DNA of 42,632 bases from Lachnospiraceae bacterium (GTDB taxonomy: Bacteria; Bacillota; Clostridia; Lachnospirales; Lachnospiraceae): contig JAILHW010000091.1 of assembly GCA_024695605.1 (NCBI GenBank), forward strand, positions 1 to 42,632, written 5' to 3'. Numbering within the stretch: the first letter of the stretch is position 1; each line of letters starts with the position of its first letter. Made by a program: the position numbers and the translations under genes. Of the stretch, positions 17,173-25,015 are shown piece by piece. Under the pieces are notes generated by a model that did not search any database, had not been told where the DNA came from, and worked only from the letters and a program-made list of their open reading frames with translations.

Positions 17173-18602
17173 TCTGTCTCCTCCCTGCCAAAGAGCTTCT
17201 CATCCTGCTCTATCTTTTTGACATCGGCCATGACCCTGCCGTCCCGAAGATACAGCGTTACCATATCTCCCGGCGAAAGCTCCGTCACACTCCCTGCACC
17301 CTTGCCCGTCTTCGTTTCCACATAGGCATAGCCTGCGGAGATCCGTTTCAGGGGAGATGCCCCGTCCAGCTTTGCACACAAGACACCGAGGGTATGTTTT
17401 TTTCTCTGAAGCACCGCCGCAAAGTCCTTTTGCAGATACACCCTTCGCCGCGAGACCTCCTCCCGGCTGCCCTGTATCCTGCCCGTCATCATCTGCTGCA
17501 TCATCCGCGAGGTCTTCTCCAGATCATAGCGGCTTTTTTGCACCTTGTCTGTCAGCGATCGTTCCATCTGCTCCGGAATCGGATCTATGACAGCCCTCAC
17601 ACTTGCAAGTTTCTTTCCCATCGCCTGCGAAAGCGCAGATTCCGCTTCGCCCAGCATCAGTCTTCTTGCCGCCACGGTTGCTTTCGGAGAGCGCTTTTCC
17701 AGAGCAAGGCCAAGTGCGGATACCTGCCCCCGTTTGGTTGCCAGGATCTGCCTAAGGGCAAGGCTGAGCGCCTTTTTTTCGTCCTCCAGATCGGCCATCA
17801 GCTCATAGATGTTACAGGTTACCTTCTCTGCCGCTTCGGAAGGCGTTCCGGCAGCCAGGTCCGCCACCATGTTCAGGATCGGCACATACGGCGTATGACC
17901 GATGGCGGAAACCACCGGGACCGGCGAATGAAATACGGCCTCTCCCAACTCTCTGGAGTTGAAAACCTCCATATCGCAATCGGAACCGCCGCCTCTTGCA
18001 ATGATGATCGCATCCGGCTGTTGGGAAAGGATCCTTTGCATACCCCGCAAAAGACTGGGGATCGCTTTTTCACCCTGCACATACACCGGACACAATATGA
18101 TCTCAATAAAAGGATTTCTTCGCTTTGCGACAGACTCGATATCCCGTCTGACATCTCCGGAGGCCGAGGAAAGCACGCCCAGTCTTCTGACCAGTCTGGG
18201 GATCCTTCTTTTGTACATCTCCGAAAACATCCCCGCCTCTTCCATCTCCCGGCGGGTTTTCAGGTACTGCTCATAGATCCGGCCCTCTCCACTCAGACTG
18301 AGCTTCTTTACGCGAAAGGTAAACCTGGCCGGCTTATGATAAAAGGTGATCTCCCCTTCGCACTCCATTTCCTTGCCGTCTTCCGGCATTATGCTCTGGT
18401 TTCTTGCATCCCCAGCATACAAAATGCAGGAAAGCTGGTTATCACCTTCCCGCAAAATAAAATACGTATGACCGGAAGCACTGTGATATCTGACATCACT
18501 GATCTCCCCCCGCACAATGGTATGTCTGCAAAACAGATCCTCGCGTACCATCGCGCGCAGATACTCTATGATCCTGGATACCGAATAGACCTTCCTGTCC
18601 AT
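17157..18602 (-). CDS. xseA: Exodeoxyribonuclease VII large subunit, one active-site residue changed
   Basis: XseA is the catalytic subunit of ExoVII. The 481-residue protein has the N-terminal OB-fold (IRG-type start, then GHTYFILREGDNQLSCILY) followed by the catalytic domain and a helical C-terminal arm. Four Escherichia coli residues are known to matter: D155, R205, H238 and D241. The first three are retained here as D154 (VRRDIES), R203 (ARGGGSDCD) and H236. The usual GHE-T-D motif, however, reads GHTPY (235-239), so the D241 equivalent is tyrosine and the neighbouring Glu is Thr. The DNA supports this reading, with no frameshift. It lies between nusB and xseB; folD, which separates nusB and xseA in Bacillus subtilis, is missing. 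Confidence 0.93.
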   Translation of the reverse strand: MDRKVYSVSRIIEYLRAMVREDLFCRHTIVRGEISDVRYHSASGHTYFILREGDNQLSCILYAGDARNQSIMPEDGKEMECEGEITFYHKPARFTFRVKKLSLSGEGRIYEQYLKTRREMEEAGMFSEMYKRRIPRLVRRLGVLSSASGDVRRDIESVAKRRNPFIEIILCPVYVQGEKAIPSLLRGMQRILSQQPDAIIIARGGGSDCDMEVFNSRELGEAVFHSPVPVVSAIGHTPYVPILNMVADLAAGTPSEAAEKVTCNIYELMADLEDEKKALSLALRQILATKRGQVSALGLALEKRSPKATVAARRLMLGEAESALSQAMGKKLASVRAVIDPIPEQMERSLTDKVQKSRYDLEKTSRMMQQMMTGRIQGSREEVSRRRVYLQKDFAAVLQRKKHTLGVLCAKLDGASPLKRISAGYAYVETKTGKGAGSVTELSPGDMVTLYLRDGRVMADVKKIEQDEKLFGREETEWKSR

Positions 18603-18617
18603 AGTTCGATACTCCCG

Positions 18618-19022
18618 TCAATCGGCGAATTTCGCCAAAACACCGTTTACAAAGCCGGAGGCTTCATCCTGCCCGTATCGCTTCGCAAGCTCCACCGCCT
18701 CATTGATGGAAACCGAAACAGGGATCTCGGAGACAAAGCGGATCTCATAGACCGCAAGCCTCAGGATCGTAAGTTCCACCTTTCCGATGCGCTCCAGATT
18801 CCAGCCCTTCATATGCTCGGAAAGCGCACTGTCGATATCGGCCAGCTTTTCCCGGATATCCTCCACCGTCTCCGTCACAGCCCGGCTCTCTTCTTCTGTC
18901 ATCTGCTCCTGCTCTTCATCTTGAAAAAAGAGCGCTTCCTGATCGGCAAACTCCTCCTTCGGATAGAACTCTACCCGGAACAACAGACGGAATACCTTTT
19001 CTCTTTGCTTCGATCTGCTCAT
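18618..19022 (-). CDS. nusB: Transcription antitermination factor NusB
   Basis: NusB binds boxA RNA together with ribosomal protein S10 and promotes antitermination of rRNA operons. The 134-residue protein starts with an Arg/Lys-rich N-terminal helix (MSRSKQREKVFRLLFRVEFY). It ends with the conserved block PVSVSINEAVELAKRYG followed by ASGFVNGVLAKFA. It overlaps the asp23-family gene by four bases and is 15 bases before xseA. Confidence 0.95.
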   Translation of the reverse strand: MSRSKQREKVFRLLFRVEFYPKEEFADQEALFFQDEEQEQMTEEESRAVTETVEDIREKLADIDSALSEHMKGWNLERIGKVELTILRLAVYEIRFVSEIPVSVSINEAVELAKRYGQDEASGFVNGVLAKFAD

Positions 19023-19396
19023 GGAACATTCACCTTTGCAACCCGTACGTTGACATCGGAAACCATCAGTCCGGTCATTGTCTCAATCGCGGATTTCACC
19101 CTGCTCTGCACGCTCTGACAGGTCTGGGGGATCTGGTATCCGTAATCAATGGCGATGGAAACGTCAACGGAAACGGATTCACCCGCGACATCCACCTTCA
19201 CATTTTTCATCATCTTTCTCATCGCATTCTTACCGGGCACCTCCCCGGCTGCTGCGGTCATCGGAAAAGAAGCTCCCTCCACCTCGGAAACGGCAAGGCC
19301 CGCTATCATTCCTACCACGTCATCGGAAATCTGTACGCTTCCAATCGCGTCAGTCGATTCATATCTCAGGATTTCCTTCTCTGTGTTTTGTTCCAT
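19019..19396 (-). CDS. Asp23/Gls24 family protein (YqhY-like)
   Basis: This small 125-residue Asp23-family protein has the typical blocks GSVQISDDVVGMIAGLAVSE and VSVDVSIAIDYGYQIP. In Bacillus subtilis the relative YqhY sits in the same place, before nusB, and is linked genetically to acetyl-CoA carboxylase control; the molecular role remains unsettled. The frame is open eight codons further up to a TTG, but AAAGGAG seven bases before ATG 19396 decides the start. It is the first gene of the ten-gene operon. Confidence 0.9.
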   Translation of the reverse strand: MEQNTEKEILRYESTDAIGSVQISDDVVGMIAGLAVSEVEGASFPMTAAAGEVPGKNAMRKMMKNVKVDVAGESVSVDVSIAIDYGYQIPQTCQSVQSRVKSAIETMTGLMVSDVNVRVAKVNVP

Positions 19397-19442
19397 TTTG
19401 TAGCTCCTTTCGTAACTCAAATCTTACATAACACCAACTTAT

Positions 19443-19471
19443 AGTATATCAAACAAGGCCCGTTTTGGAAA
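19443..19471 (-). promoter_or_regulatory. Probable promoter of the asp23-like/nusB...recN operon
   Basis: On the minus strand TATACT (19448-19443) is preceded by TTTCCA (19471-19466) with a 17-base spacer. It lies in the 81-base gap between the lipoprotein stop and the asp23-like start. Confidence 0.5.
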
Positions 19472-19477
19472 GAGCCT

Positions 19478-20884
19478 TTATAGCCAGAAAACAAAGATGT
19501 ACATGGCATCATTCGCCTGATATCCCACCTTGTCGCGGCCGCCCAGATAGTTGAACATCTCCCGTTCATCGATCAGCTTTTGCTTCACTTCCCGGTAGAC
19601 CGCCGCATTTTTACAGCGAAACGTCACCGATTCCGCCCCCGCGGCGCCGGCTCCGTCAAAGATCACCTGCAGCCTGACCGGATCATAGGACTCCAGCATT
19701 CTTCCCTCTTTGACAAAATAGTTGTCTGCCGTGGCCGTGCAGTTTGGAAGATACTCGGTGTGTATGGCTTCATGAGTCCTTCCCAGCTCCTCTGAGGTCA
19801 CGCAAAAGTACGTGTACTGGAGTGTGCTCTTATCCTCTCCGGTCCCGGTCACGGTCGGATCGTCAAAGGTGGCATCCACATAGTACCACTCGCCGTCAGC
19901 GCGGACCAGATTCCAGCTGTGAAGCTCCGAGCCTCCCTGGGCGCCTCTGGCGTTCCCCCATACATAGGCCGCCTCCACGCCGGCCTTTCCCAAAAGATAC
20001 TGCAGGGTCTTGGTATAACCGCTGCAGACGCTTTTGCCCGTCAGGAGTACGGAAATGATATTCTGATTTTCCTCGGTATCGATGGTATAATCCGTATGCT
20101 TTACAATATAATCATGCAGATACCGGATCTTCTCATAATCACCGGTGGCAGGCACATACGCTAAAATCTCATTCGTCCTTTTCTCGATCCGGTCCGCATA
20201 CTCCAGCACCTGCTCCTCGCTCATGGAAAAATCGCCCCAAAGCTCCACATCCGTGATCTTCGAAAAGCTCTCCTTCCAGGTGATGCGATACCCCCTGCAG
20301 TAAAACAGCTCCGGGTGGTCGGCCTTGACATATTCATAGACCTCATCCGTCAGCTCCTCATCCAGGAAGGAAAGATATGCCGTTCCCATACTGCTAAGGC
20401 CCGCATAGATCTCCCGGTAAAGCGTCTGCCCCTTTTCATCCAGCCTGTCATAGTAGTAGGCATAATCCGATGCCATGGCGGTGATCTTCTTTTGGACCTT
20501 TTTGCTACCATCGCCCGCGGGCGCAGCCTGCTCTTTTTTCTCATCGGAGCTTCCTGTGAAGACATCAAAGATCGACTTCTTTTCGGATGCCTCCTGCTCG
20601 TCCTTCGTATCGGCAGAGCCCTGCGCATCCGCATCGATCGGCTCCAGCTCTCCGGATCCTTCGACGATCTGGGCACCGCTTCCCGGCGCCTTGTCATCCA
20701 GCGCGCTGCCCGAGTCCCTGCCGATGATCTCATCCGTCGCGCCCTGCTCTTTTTCTCCTGCCGGCTCACTATGTGCATTGCCTTCCGAAGGTAGAGAGGA
20801 TACGCCGCACCCCGCACATACCAGGCATAAAAGCAGCAATCCTATGATACTTGATCGGATACCAAACGCTTTTCTCATTCTCAC
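19478..20884 (-). CDS. Lipoprotein with transglutaminase-like domain
   Basis: The 468-residue protein begins with a lipoprotein signal: basic start, hydrophobic core IIGLLLLCLV, and lipobox CAGC with the lipidated cysteine at 26. Residues 27-135 are a low-complexity Gly/Ser/Asp/Glu linker, likely spanning the wall. The C-terminal half is a transglutaminase/protease-like fold with a visible triad: C287 in GKSVCSGY, H322 in ELHSWN and D337 in WYYVDATFDD. Such bacterial domains act as amidases, peptidases or crosslinkers; the substrate is unknown. It overlaps the prfC stop by four bases (coupled translation), an odd pairing of a surface protein with a translation factor. Confidence 0.85.
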   Translation of the reverse strand: MRMRKAFGIRSSIIGLLLLCLVCAGCGVSSLPSEGNAHSEPAGEKEQGATDEIIGRDSGSALDDKAPGSGAQIVEGSGELEPIDADAQGSADTKDEQEASEKKSIFDVFTGSSDEKKEQAAPAGDGSKKVQKKITAMASDYAYYYDRLDEKGQTLYREIYAGLSSMGTAYLSFLDEELTDEVYEYVKADHPELFYCRGYRITWKESFSKITDVELWGDFSMSEEQVLEYADRIEKRTNEILAYVPATGDYEKIRYLHDYIVKHTDYTIDTEENQNIISVLLTGKSVCSGYTKTLQYLLGKAGVEAAYVWGNARGAQGGSELHSWNLVRADGEWYYVDATFDDPTVTGTGEDKSTLQYTYFCVTSEELGRTHEAIHTEYLPNCTATADNYFVKEGRMLESYDPVRLQVIFDGAGAAGAESVTFRCKNAAVYREVKQKLIDEREMFNYLGGRDKVGYQANDAMYIFVFWL

Positions 20885-22470
20885 CTTCCGAATTCGCTCA
20901 GTACAAGCCCTTCGTTTCGATCCAAAACCATCTGCACACTCCAGGGATTGATGAACAGAAGAAGGGGCCGCTCCTTCAGGTCCGTTACCTTCTTCATATC
21001 CGAGGTCCCCACCAGTCTGTTCAGATCCGGATTCTCATTTTCGATCCAGCGGATGTGCTCATAGGGAAGCGGCTCCATCCGGATTTCCACGTTATACTCA
21101 TTCTCCAGCCTGTACTTGAGTACCTCAAACTGCAAAACACCCACAACGCCGACAATGATCTCCTCCAGACCGGTATCCAGTTCCTTAAAGATCTGGATCG
21201 CACCCTCTTGGGCGATCTGCGTGATCCCCTTGACAAACTGCTTACGCTTCATGGTATCGAGCTGTCTCACCCTTGCAAAGTGCTCCGGCGCAAAGGTCGG
21301 GATCCCGGCATAGCGAAACTCCTCCTTGGGCATACAGAGGGTATCCCCGATGGAAAAGATGCCCGGATCGAACACCCCGATGATATCTCCCGCATAGGCC
21401 TCATCCAGGATCTTTCTGGAATCCGCCATGATCTGCTGAGGCTGGGAAAGACGCATCACCTTGCCGCCCTGTACATGCCGAACCTCCATGGAGGCATCAT
21501 ATTTTCCTGAGCAGATCCGCATAAAGGCTATCCTGTCTCTGTGGGCCTTGTTCATATTGGCCTGGATCTTAAAGACAAAGGCGGAAAACTCGCGGCTGAC
21601 CGGATCCACGATCCCCTGATCGCTCTCCCGCGGAAGCGGCGTCTGGGTCATCTTTAAAAAGTGCTGCAAAAAGACCTCCACACCGAAGTTGGTCAATGCC
21701 GATCCGAAGAATACCGGTGTCAGCTTTCCTGCCTGGACTCTGGCAAGATCAAACTCTGCGCTGGCGCCGTCCAAAAGCTCGATCTCCTCTAACAGCTTCT
21801 CCTTGGCCTGCGCTCCGATGACGCTTTCCATCTTGGCTTCATCCTCGACGGGGATCACCTGATCCTTTCCCTCCTTGGTTCCCTTTTCGGTATCCGAAAA
21901 GCAGTGGATCGTCCGGCTCTCTCTTTCATAGACGCCGCGGAAGGCCTTTCCGGAGCCGATGGGCCAGTTGATGGGACAGGTGGCGATCCCAAGCTCCTTT
22001 TCGATCTCATCCAACAGATCAAAGGTATCGTTGGCATCCCGGTCCATCTTATTGATAAAGGTAAAAATGGGGATTCCCCGCATACCGCAGACCTTGAACA
22101 GCTTTCTGGTCTGGGGCTCCACGCCCTTGGCACCGTCGATGACCATTACCGCCGAATCGGCTGCCATCAGGGTACGGTAGGTATCCTCCGAGAAATCCTG
22201 GTGTCCCGGTGTATCCAGGATGTTGATGCAGTATCCGTCATACTCAAACTGCAATACCGATGAAGTAACCGAAATACCTCTTTCCTTTTCGATCTCCATC
22301 CAGTCGGAAACCGCATGTCTGGCTGTTGCCTTTCCCTTTACGGAGCCCGCCAGATTGATGGCTCCTCCGTAAAGCAAAAATTTCTCCGTCAGGGTTGTCT
22401 TTCCCGCATCGGGGTGCGAAATGATCGCAAAGGTCCTTCTGCGGGAGATCTCCTGCTCGATCTGATTCAT
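20881..22470 (-). CDS. prfC: Peptide chain release factor 3
   Basis: RF3 is a GTPase that recycles RF1/RF2 from the ribosome after termination. The 529-residue protein has the P-loop region ISHPDAGKTTLTEK and the RF3-type effector stretch WMEIEKERGISVTSSV. DTPGHQDFSEDTYRTL and FINKMDRD complete the GTP site. Length matches the family. It follows deoB by 35 bases and overlaps the lipoprotein gene. Confidence 0.96.
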   Translation of the reverse strand: MNQIEQEISRRRTFAIISHPDAGKTTLTEKFLLYGGAINLAGSVKGKATARHAVSDWMEIEKERGISVTSSVLQFEYDGYCINILDTPGHQDFSEDTYRTLMAADSAVMVIDGAKGVEPQTRKLFKVCGMRGIPIFTFINKMDRDANDTFDLLDEIEKELGIATCPINWPIGSGKAFRGVYERESRTIHCFSDTEKGTKEGKDQVIPVEDEAKMESVIGAQAKEKLLEEIELLDGASAEFDLARVQAGKLTPVFFGSALTNFGVEVFLQHFLKMTQTPLPRESDQGIVDPVSREFSAFVFKIQANMNKAHRDRIAFMRICSGKYDASMEVRHVQGGKVMRLSQPQQIMADSRKILDEAYAGDIIGVFDPGIFSIGDTLCMPKEEFRYAGIPTFAPEHFARVRQLDTMKRKQFVKGITQIAQEGAIQIFKELDTGLEEIIVGVVGVLQFEVLKYRLENEYNVEIRMEPLPYEHIRWIENENPDLNRLVGTSDMKKVTDLKERPLLLFINPWSVQMVLDRNEGLVLSEFGR

Positions 22471-22505
22471 TCTGTGTTCCTCCGTGTTACGTTATCATTC
22501 ATCCC

Positions 22506-23666
22506 TTACAGCATCGACGATCCGGGGCATGATGCGCTGATCTGCAGCCAGTCAAGCACCGTTGCCGCGATGTCCGCAAAGGTCTGTCTCGTTCCTAAGT
22601 TAGCTGGTGCTAACTTTTTCCCATACATGATGCAGGGTGTATATTCCCTGGTATGATCCGTTGTCGCAAGATAGCCGGGATCACAGCCATGGTCCGCCGT
22701 CAGGATCAGAATATCCTCATTCCCCAGTCCCTCCATGATGGCCGGCAGCTTTTCATCAAAATAGGCAAGGGCCTTGGCGTAGCCGTCAATATCCCTTCTG
22801 TGCCCATAGAGCATATCATAATCTACCAGATTGACAAAGCAAAGTCCGTCAAACTCCTTTTGCAGATACCCGAGTGTCTTTTCGATCCCGTCCGCATTGG
22901 AGGTGGTATACACAAATTCCGTCATTCCCTCTCCCGCGAAAATATCATGGATCTTGCCGACTGCGATCACATCTTTTCCCGCATCCTTCACATGATCCAG
23001 AAGGGTTTTGCCGGGAGGCTCCAGGGAAAAATCATGCCTGCGGCTGGTCCGCTCAAAGCTGCCCGGACTGCCGATAAAGGGCCTTGCGATCACCCGGCCA
23101 ACGCCATGCTTTCCGCGCAGGATCCGTCTTGCGATCCTGCAGTATTCATAGAGTTGCTCGATGGGAACCACATCCTCATGGGCTGCGATCTGGAAGACGG
23201 AATCCGCCGATGTATAGACGATCAGATCGCCGCTCTTCATATGCTCCTGCCCGTAATCCGCGATCACCTTGGTCCCGGAATAGGGTTTGTTGCAAAGAAC
23301 ACTTCTGCCGGTCTGCTTCTCAAACTCCCGGATCACCTCACTCGGAAACCCGTCCGGATACGTTGGAAGCGGCGACTCTGAGATCAGTCCCGCGATCTCC
23401 CAATGCCCGATCGTGGTATCCTTCCCGGCTGATGCTTCCTGCATGCGGGCGATCCTGCCCGTGATCGCATCTCCTACCGGACTTCCTTTTTCAACCTGCA
23501 CACCGTCAATATCAAACAGACCCAGCTTTTGCAGATTGGGAAGCTTGAAATATGCGGATGTCGAACAGGAACCTATGGTATTGGTCCCGGCGTCTCCGAA
23601 GGCCGCTGCATCCGGTGCCGCACCGATCCCGAAGCTGTCTAATACGATCAAAAATACTCTGCTCAT
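22506..23666 (-). CDS. deoB: Phosphopentomutase
   Basis: DeoB interconverts (deoxy)ribose 1-phosphate and 5-phosphate in nucleoside salvage. It belongs to the alkaline-phosphatase superfamily with two Mn ions. The 386-residue protein shows the first metal site VLDSFGIGAAPDAAAFGD, the phosphorylated-threonine region GTNTIGS, and the second metal block LTADHGCDPG with TTDHTREYTP. The frame extends six codons upstream to 23684; ATG 23666 is chosen because AAAGGCGGG lies before it. It appears to start the deoB-prfC-lipoprotein operon. A hairpin within it (22597-22616) is explained by the codons. Confidence 0.95.
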   Translation of the reverse strand: MSRVFLIVLDSFGIGAAPDAAAFGDAGTNTIGSCSTSAYFKLPNLQKLGLFDIDGVQVEKGSPVGDAITGRIARMQEASAGKDTTIGHWEIAGLISESPLPTYPDGFPSEVIREFEKQTGRSVLCNKPYSGTKVIADYGQEHMKSGDLIVYTSADSVFQIAAHEDVVPIEQLYEYCRIARRILRGKHGVGRVIARPFIGSPGSFERTSRRHDFSLEPPGKTLLDHVKDAGKDVIAVGKIHDIFAGEGMTEFVYTTSNADGIEKTLGYLQKEFDGLCFVNLVDYDMLYGHRRDIDGYAKALAYFDEKLPAIMEGLGNEDILILTADHGCDPGYLATTDHTREYTPCIMYGKKLAPANLGTRQTFADIAATVLDWLQISASCPGSSML

Positions 23667-23750
23667 ATGCTGCCCGCCTTTCATTTCTCAATGCTGTAAA
23701 GAGTATATCATAAAACCTTCCTTTGTTCCGTAAAAAATACAAAAATCCAC

Positions 23751-23779
23751 TTTACATTCTTGAACACTTTTAGTATTAT
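23751..23779 (+). promoter_or_regulatory. Promoter of the glycyl-radical protein gene
   Basis: TTTACA (23751-23756) and TATTAT (23774-23779) have a 17-base spacer, each matching the consensus at five of six positions. The start of transcription would fall near 23786. Confidence 0.7.
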
Positions 23780-23792
23780 GATATCAGATAAT

Positions 23793-23805
23793 AGTAATCA
23801 TTACT
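23793..23805 (+). promoter_or_regulatory. Palindrome AGTAATCATTACT just after the promoter
   Basis: A perfect 6-1-6 dyad lies about 7-19 bases after the predicted transcription start. Centred as a 7-1-7 site (TAGTAAT-C-ATTACTG), it partly resembles Fur/PerR-type operators. The match is incomplete, so a regulator cannot be named firmly. Confidence 0.4.
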
Positions 23806-23831
23806 GATTTTAACAAAGGAGGATATAGACT

Positions 23832-24074
23832 ATGGAATCTAATGCAGCTCAGGTAAACAACCTTGTAAACTTACTCGACGGTTATGCAACAAAGGGCGGA
23901 CATCACCTCAATGTGAATGTACTGAACCGCGATACCCTTCTGGATGCACAGAAGCACCCTGAAAACTATCCCCAGCTGACCATTCGTGTATCCGGCTATG
24001 CTGTGAACTTTGTCAAGCTGACACAGGAGCAGCAGAATGACGTGATCAGCCGTACCTTCCACGAATCCATCTGA
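23832..24074 (+). CDS. grcA: Stand-alone glycyl-radical domain (GrcA/YfiD-like)
   Basis: The 80-residue protein is almost entirely the C-terminal glycyl-radical domain of pyruvate formate-lyase. [17 protein letters not shown] is followed by [16 protein letters not shown] and the terminal RTFHES. Glycine 55 in RVSGYAV would carry the radical, installed by the PFL-activating enzyme. In Escherichia coli the related GrcA (127 residues) replaces the oxygen-damaged end of PFL; a similar repair role is the likely inference here. It is shorter than GrcA, with only about 20 residues ahead of the domain. AAAGGAGGATATAGACT before ATG makes the start certain. It has its own promoter and a strong terminator, so it is a single-gene unit, not a broken PFL gene. 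Confidence 0.88.
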   Translation: MESNAAQVNNLVNLLDGYATKGGHHLNVNVLNRDTLLDAQKHPENYPQLTIRVSGYAVNFVKLTQEQQNDVISRTFHESI

Positions 24075-24130
24075 TCCGTTTTGCATCCTTGATCGCGAAA
24101 GCGGTCTTGCGCTACCATTTATATGCATGA

Positions 24131-24157
24131 GAAAACCCCGATAGCATCGGGGTTTTC
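24131..24157. terminator. Bidirectional terminator between grcA and the coiled-coil gene
   Basis: A 12-bp perfect stem GAAAACCCCGAT / ATCGGGGTTTTC has a 3-base loop, with T-runs in both directions. It serves the convergent genes on either side. Confidence 0.93.
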
Positions 24158-24211
24158 TTATGTCTCATTTACTTACTATTCAGCTTATCAAAAAACCTGT
24201 TTCAGACGTTC

Positions 24212-24919
24212 TTATGCTTCTGCATTCTCCGCCGGAGCCTCAGCAGCCGGAGCTGCAGCGCCGCCCTGGATTCTCTGCATGATGAAGGGATCATCGATCT
24301 CCAGCATCAGCATCTCGATCTGCTCCTTGTAGGTATCCATCTCTTTTCTCATAGCCTGAAGCTTATCATGGCTCTCAGCGCGGATACCTTCGATCTGCGA
24401 CTCATACTGTGCCTTTACCTGTGCAACCTCTGCTGCCTGCTTTTCAGCCGCCTGCTCTTCCAGCTCCTTGGCAAGCTCTTCCTTCTTGGCATCAAAGCCC
24501 TTGCTAAGCTCTTCGTTCTCTTCGGTCAGCCGCTTGATCTCAGCATCCTTTTCTTCAGCAAGTGCAGCAAGCTTTTCATCCATCTCCTTCTGCAGCGCTT
24601 CGGAAACCTTCTTCTTTTCGCTCTCCAAAAGCTCGGTCACGGTTTTGTCAGCCTTGGCAAGTTCCTTCTCGATCTCTGCCTGCAGATCGGAAAGCATACC
24701 CTTCCAGGTATCGTCTGTCTTCACATAGGAAACAGCCTCTGCCTTGCTCTCAGCAACTTCCGCTGCCTCACTGCCTGCAGTCTCGGCACTGCTGATGGTA
24801 TCCTCAGCCTCCTCTTTTACAAAAGAGCTCTGTGCCTTCATTGCCTGTACCGCTTCTGCTGCGGAGCTGACCGTTGCAGCAGTGCTCGTTTCTGTTGTAA
24901 CCTGATTGAATTCTTCCAT
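24212..24919 (-). CDS. Coiled-coil protein of unknown function
   Basis: No known family is recognised. The 235-residue protein has no signal peptide or membrane segment. Residues 1-75 are Ala/Thr/Ser/Glu rich and probably disordered. Residues about 76-207 are a continuous, highly charged coiled coil. The tail DPFIMQRIQGG is followed by an Ala/Pro/Glu-rich end. At 168-182 the sequence VKAQYESQIEGIRAE resembles the repeat unit of the next gene (MKNLYAEQIDEIQAA), suggesting the two are related or interact. The frame is open to 24943, but GGAGGAGAACA before ATG 24919 sets the start. It follows the repeat coiled-coil gene by 96 bases in the same direction, so they may be co-transcribed. A structural or scaffold role is a guess. 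Confidence 0.7.
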   Translation of the reverse strand: MEEFNQVTTETSTAATVSSAAEAVQAMKAQSSFVKEEAEDTISSAETAGSEAAEVAESKAEAVSYVKTDDTWKGMLSDLQAEIEKELAKADKTVTELLESEKKKVSEALQKEMDEKLAALAEEKDAEIKRLTEENEELSKGFDAKKEELAKELEEQAAEKQAAEVAQVKAQYESQIEGIRAESHDKLQAMRKEMDTYKEQIEMLMLEIDDPFIMQRIQGGAAAPAAEAPAENAEA

Positions 24920-25015
24920 TGTTCTCCTCCGTCCCCCCGCCAATCATCTCTTTAGGGATATAGTTGTTTTTATTCTGTATTGGTTTCAATGCCGTCCGGC
25001 ATTTCACTTCATCCT

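Noticed and set aside
22597..22616. Terminator-like hairpin AAGTTAGC-TGGT-GCTAACTT with a T-run
   Set aside because: It lies inside deoB, its T-run points against the direction of the gene, and the bases are explained by the codons.
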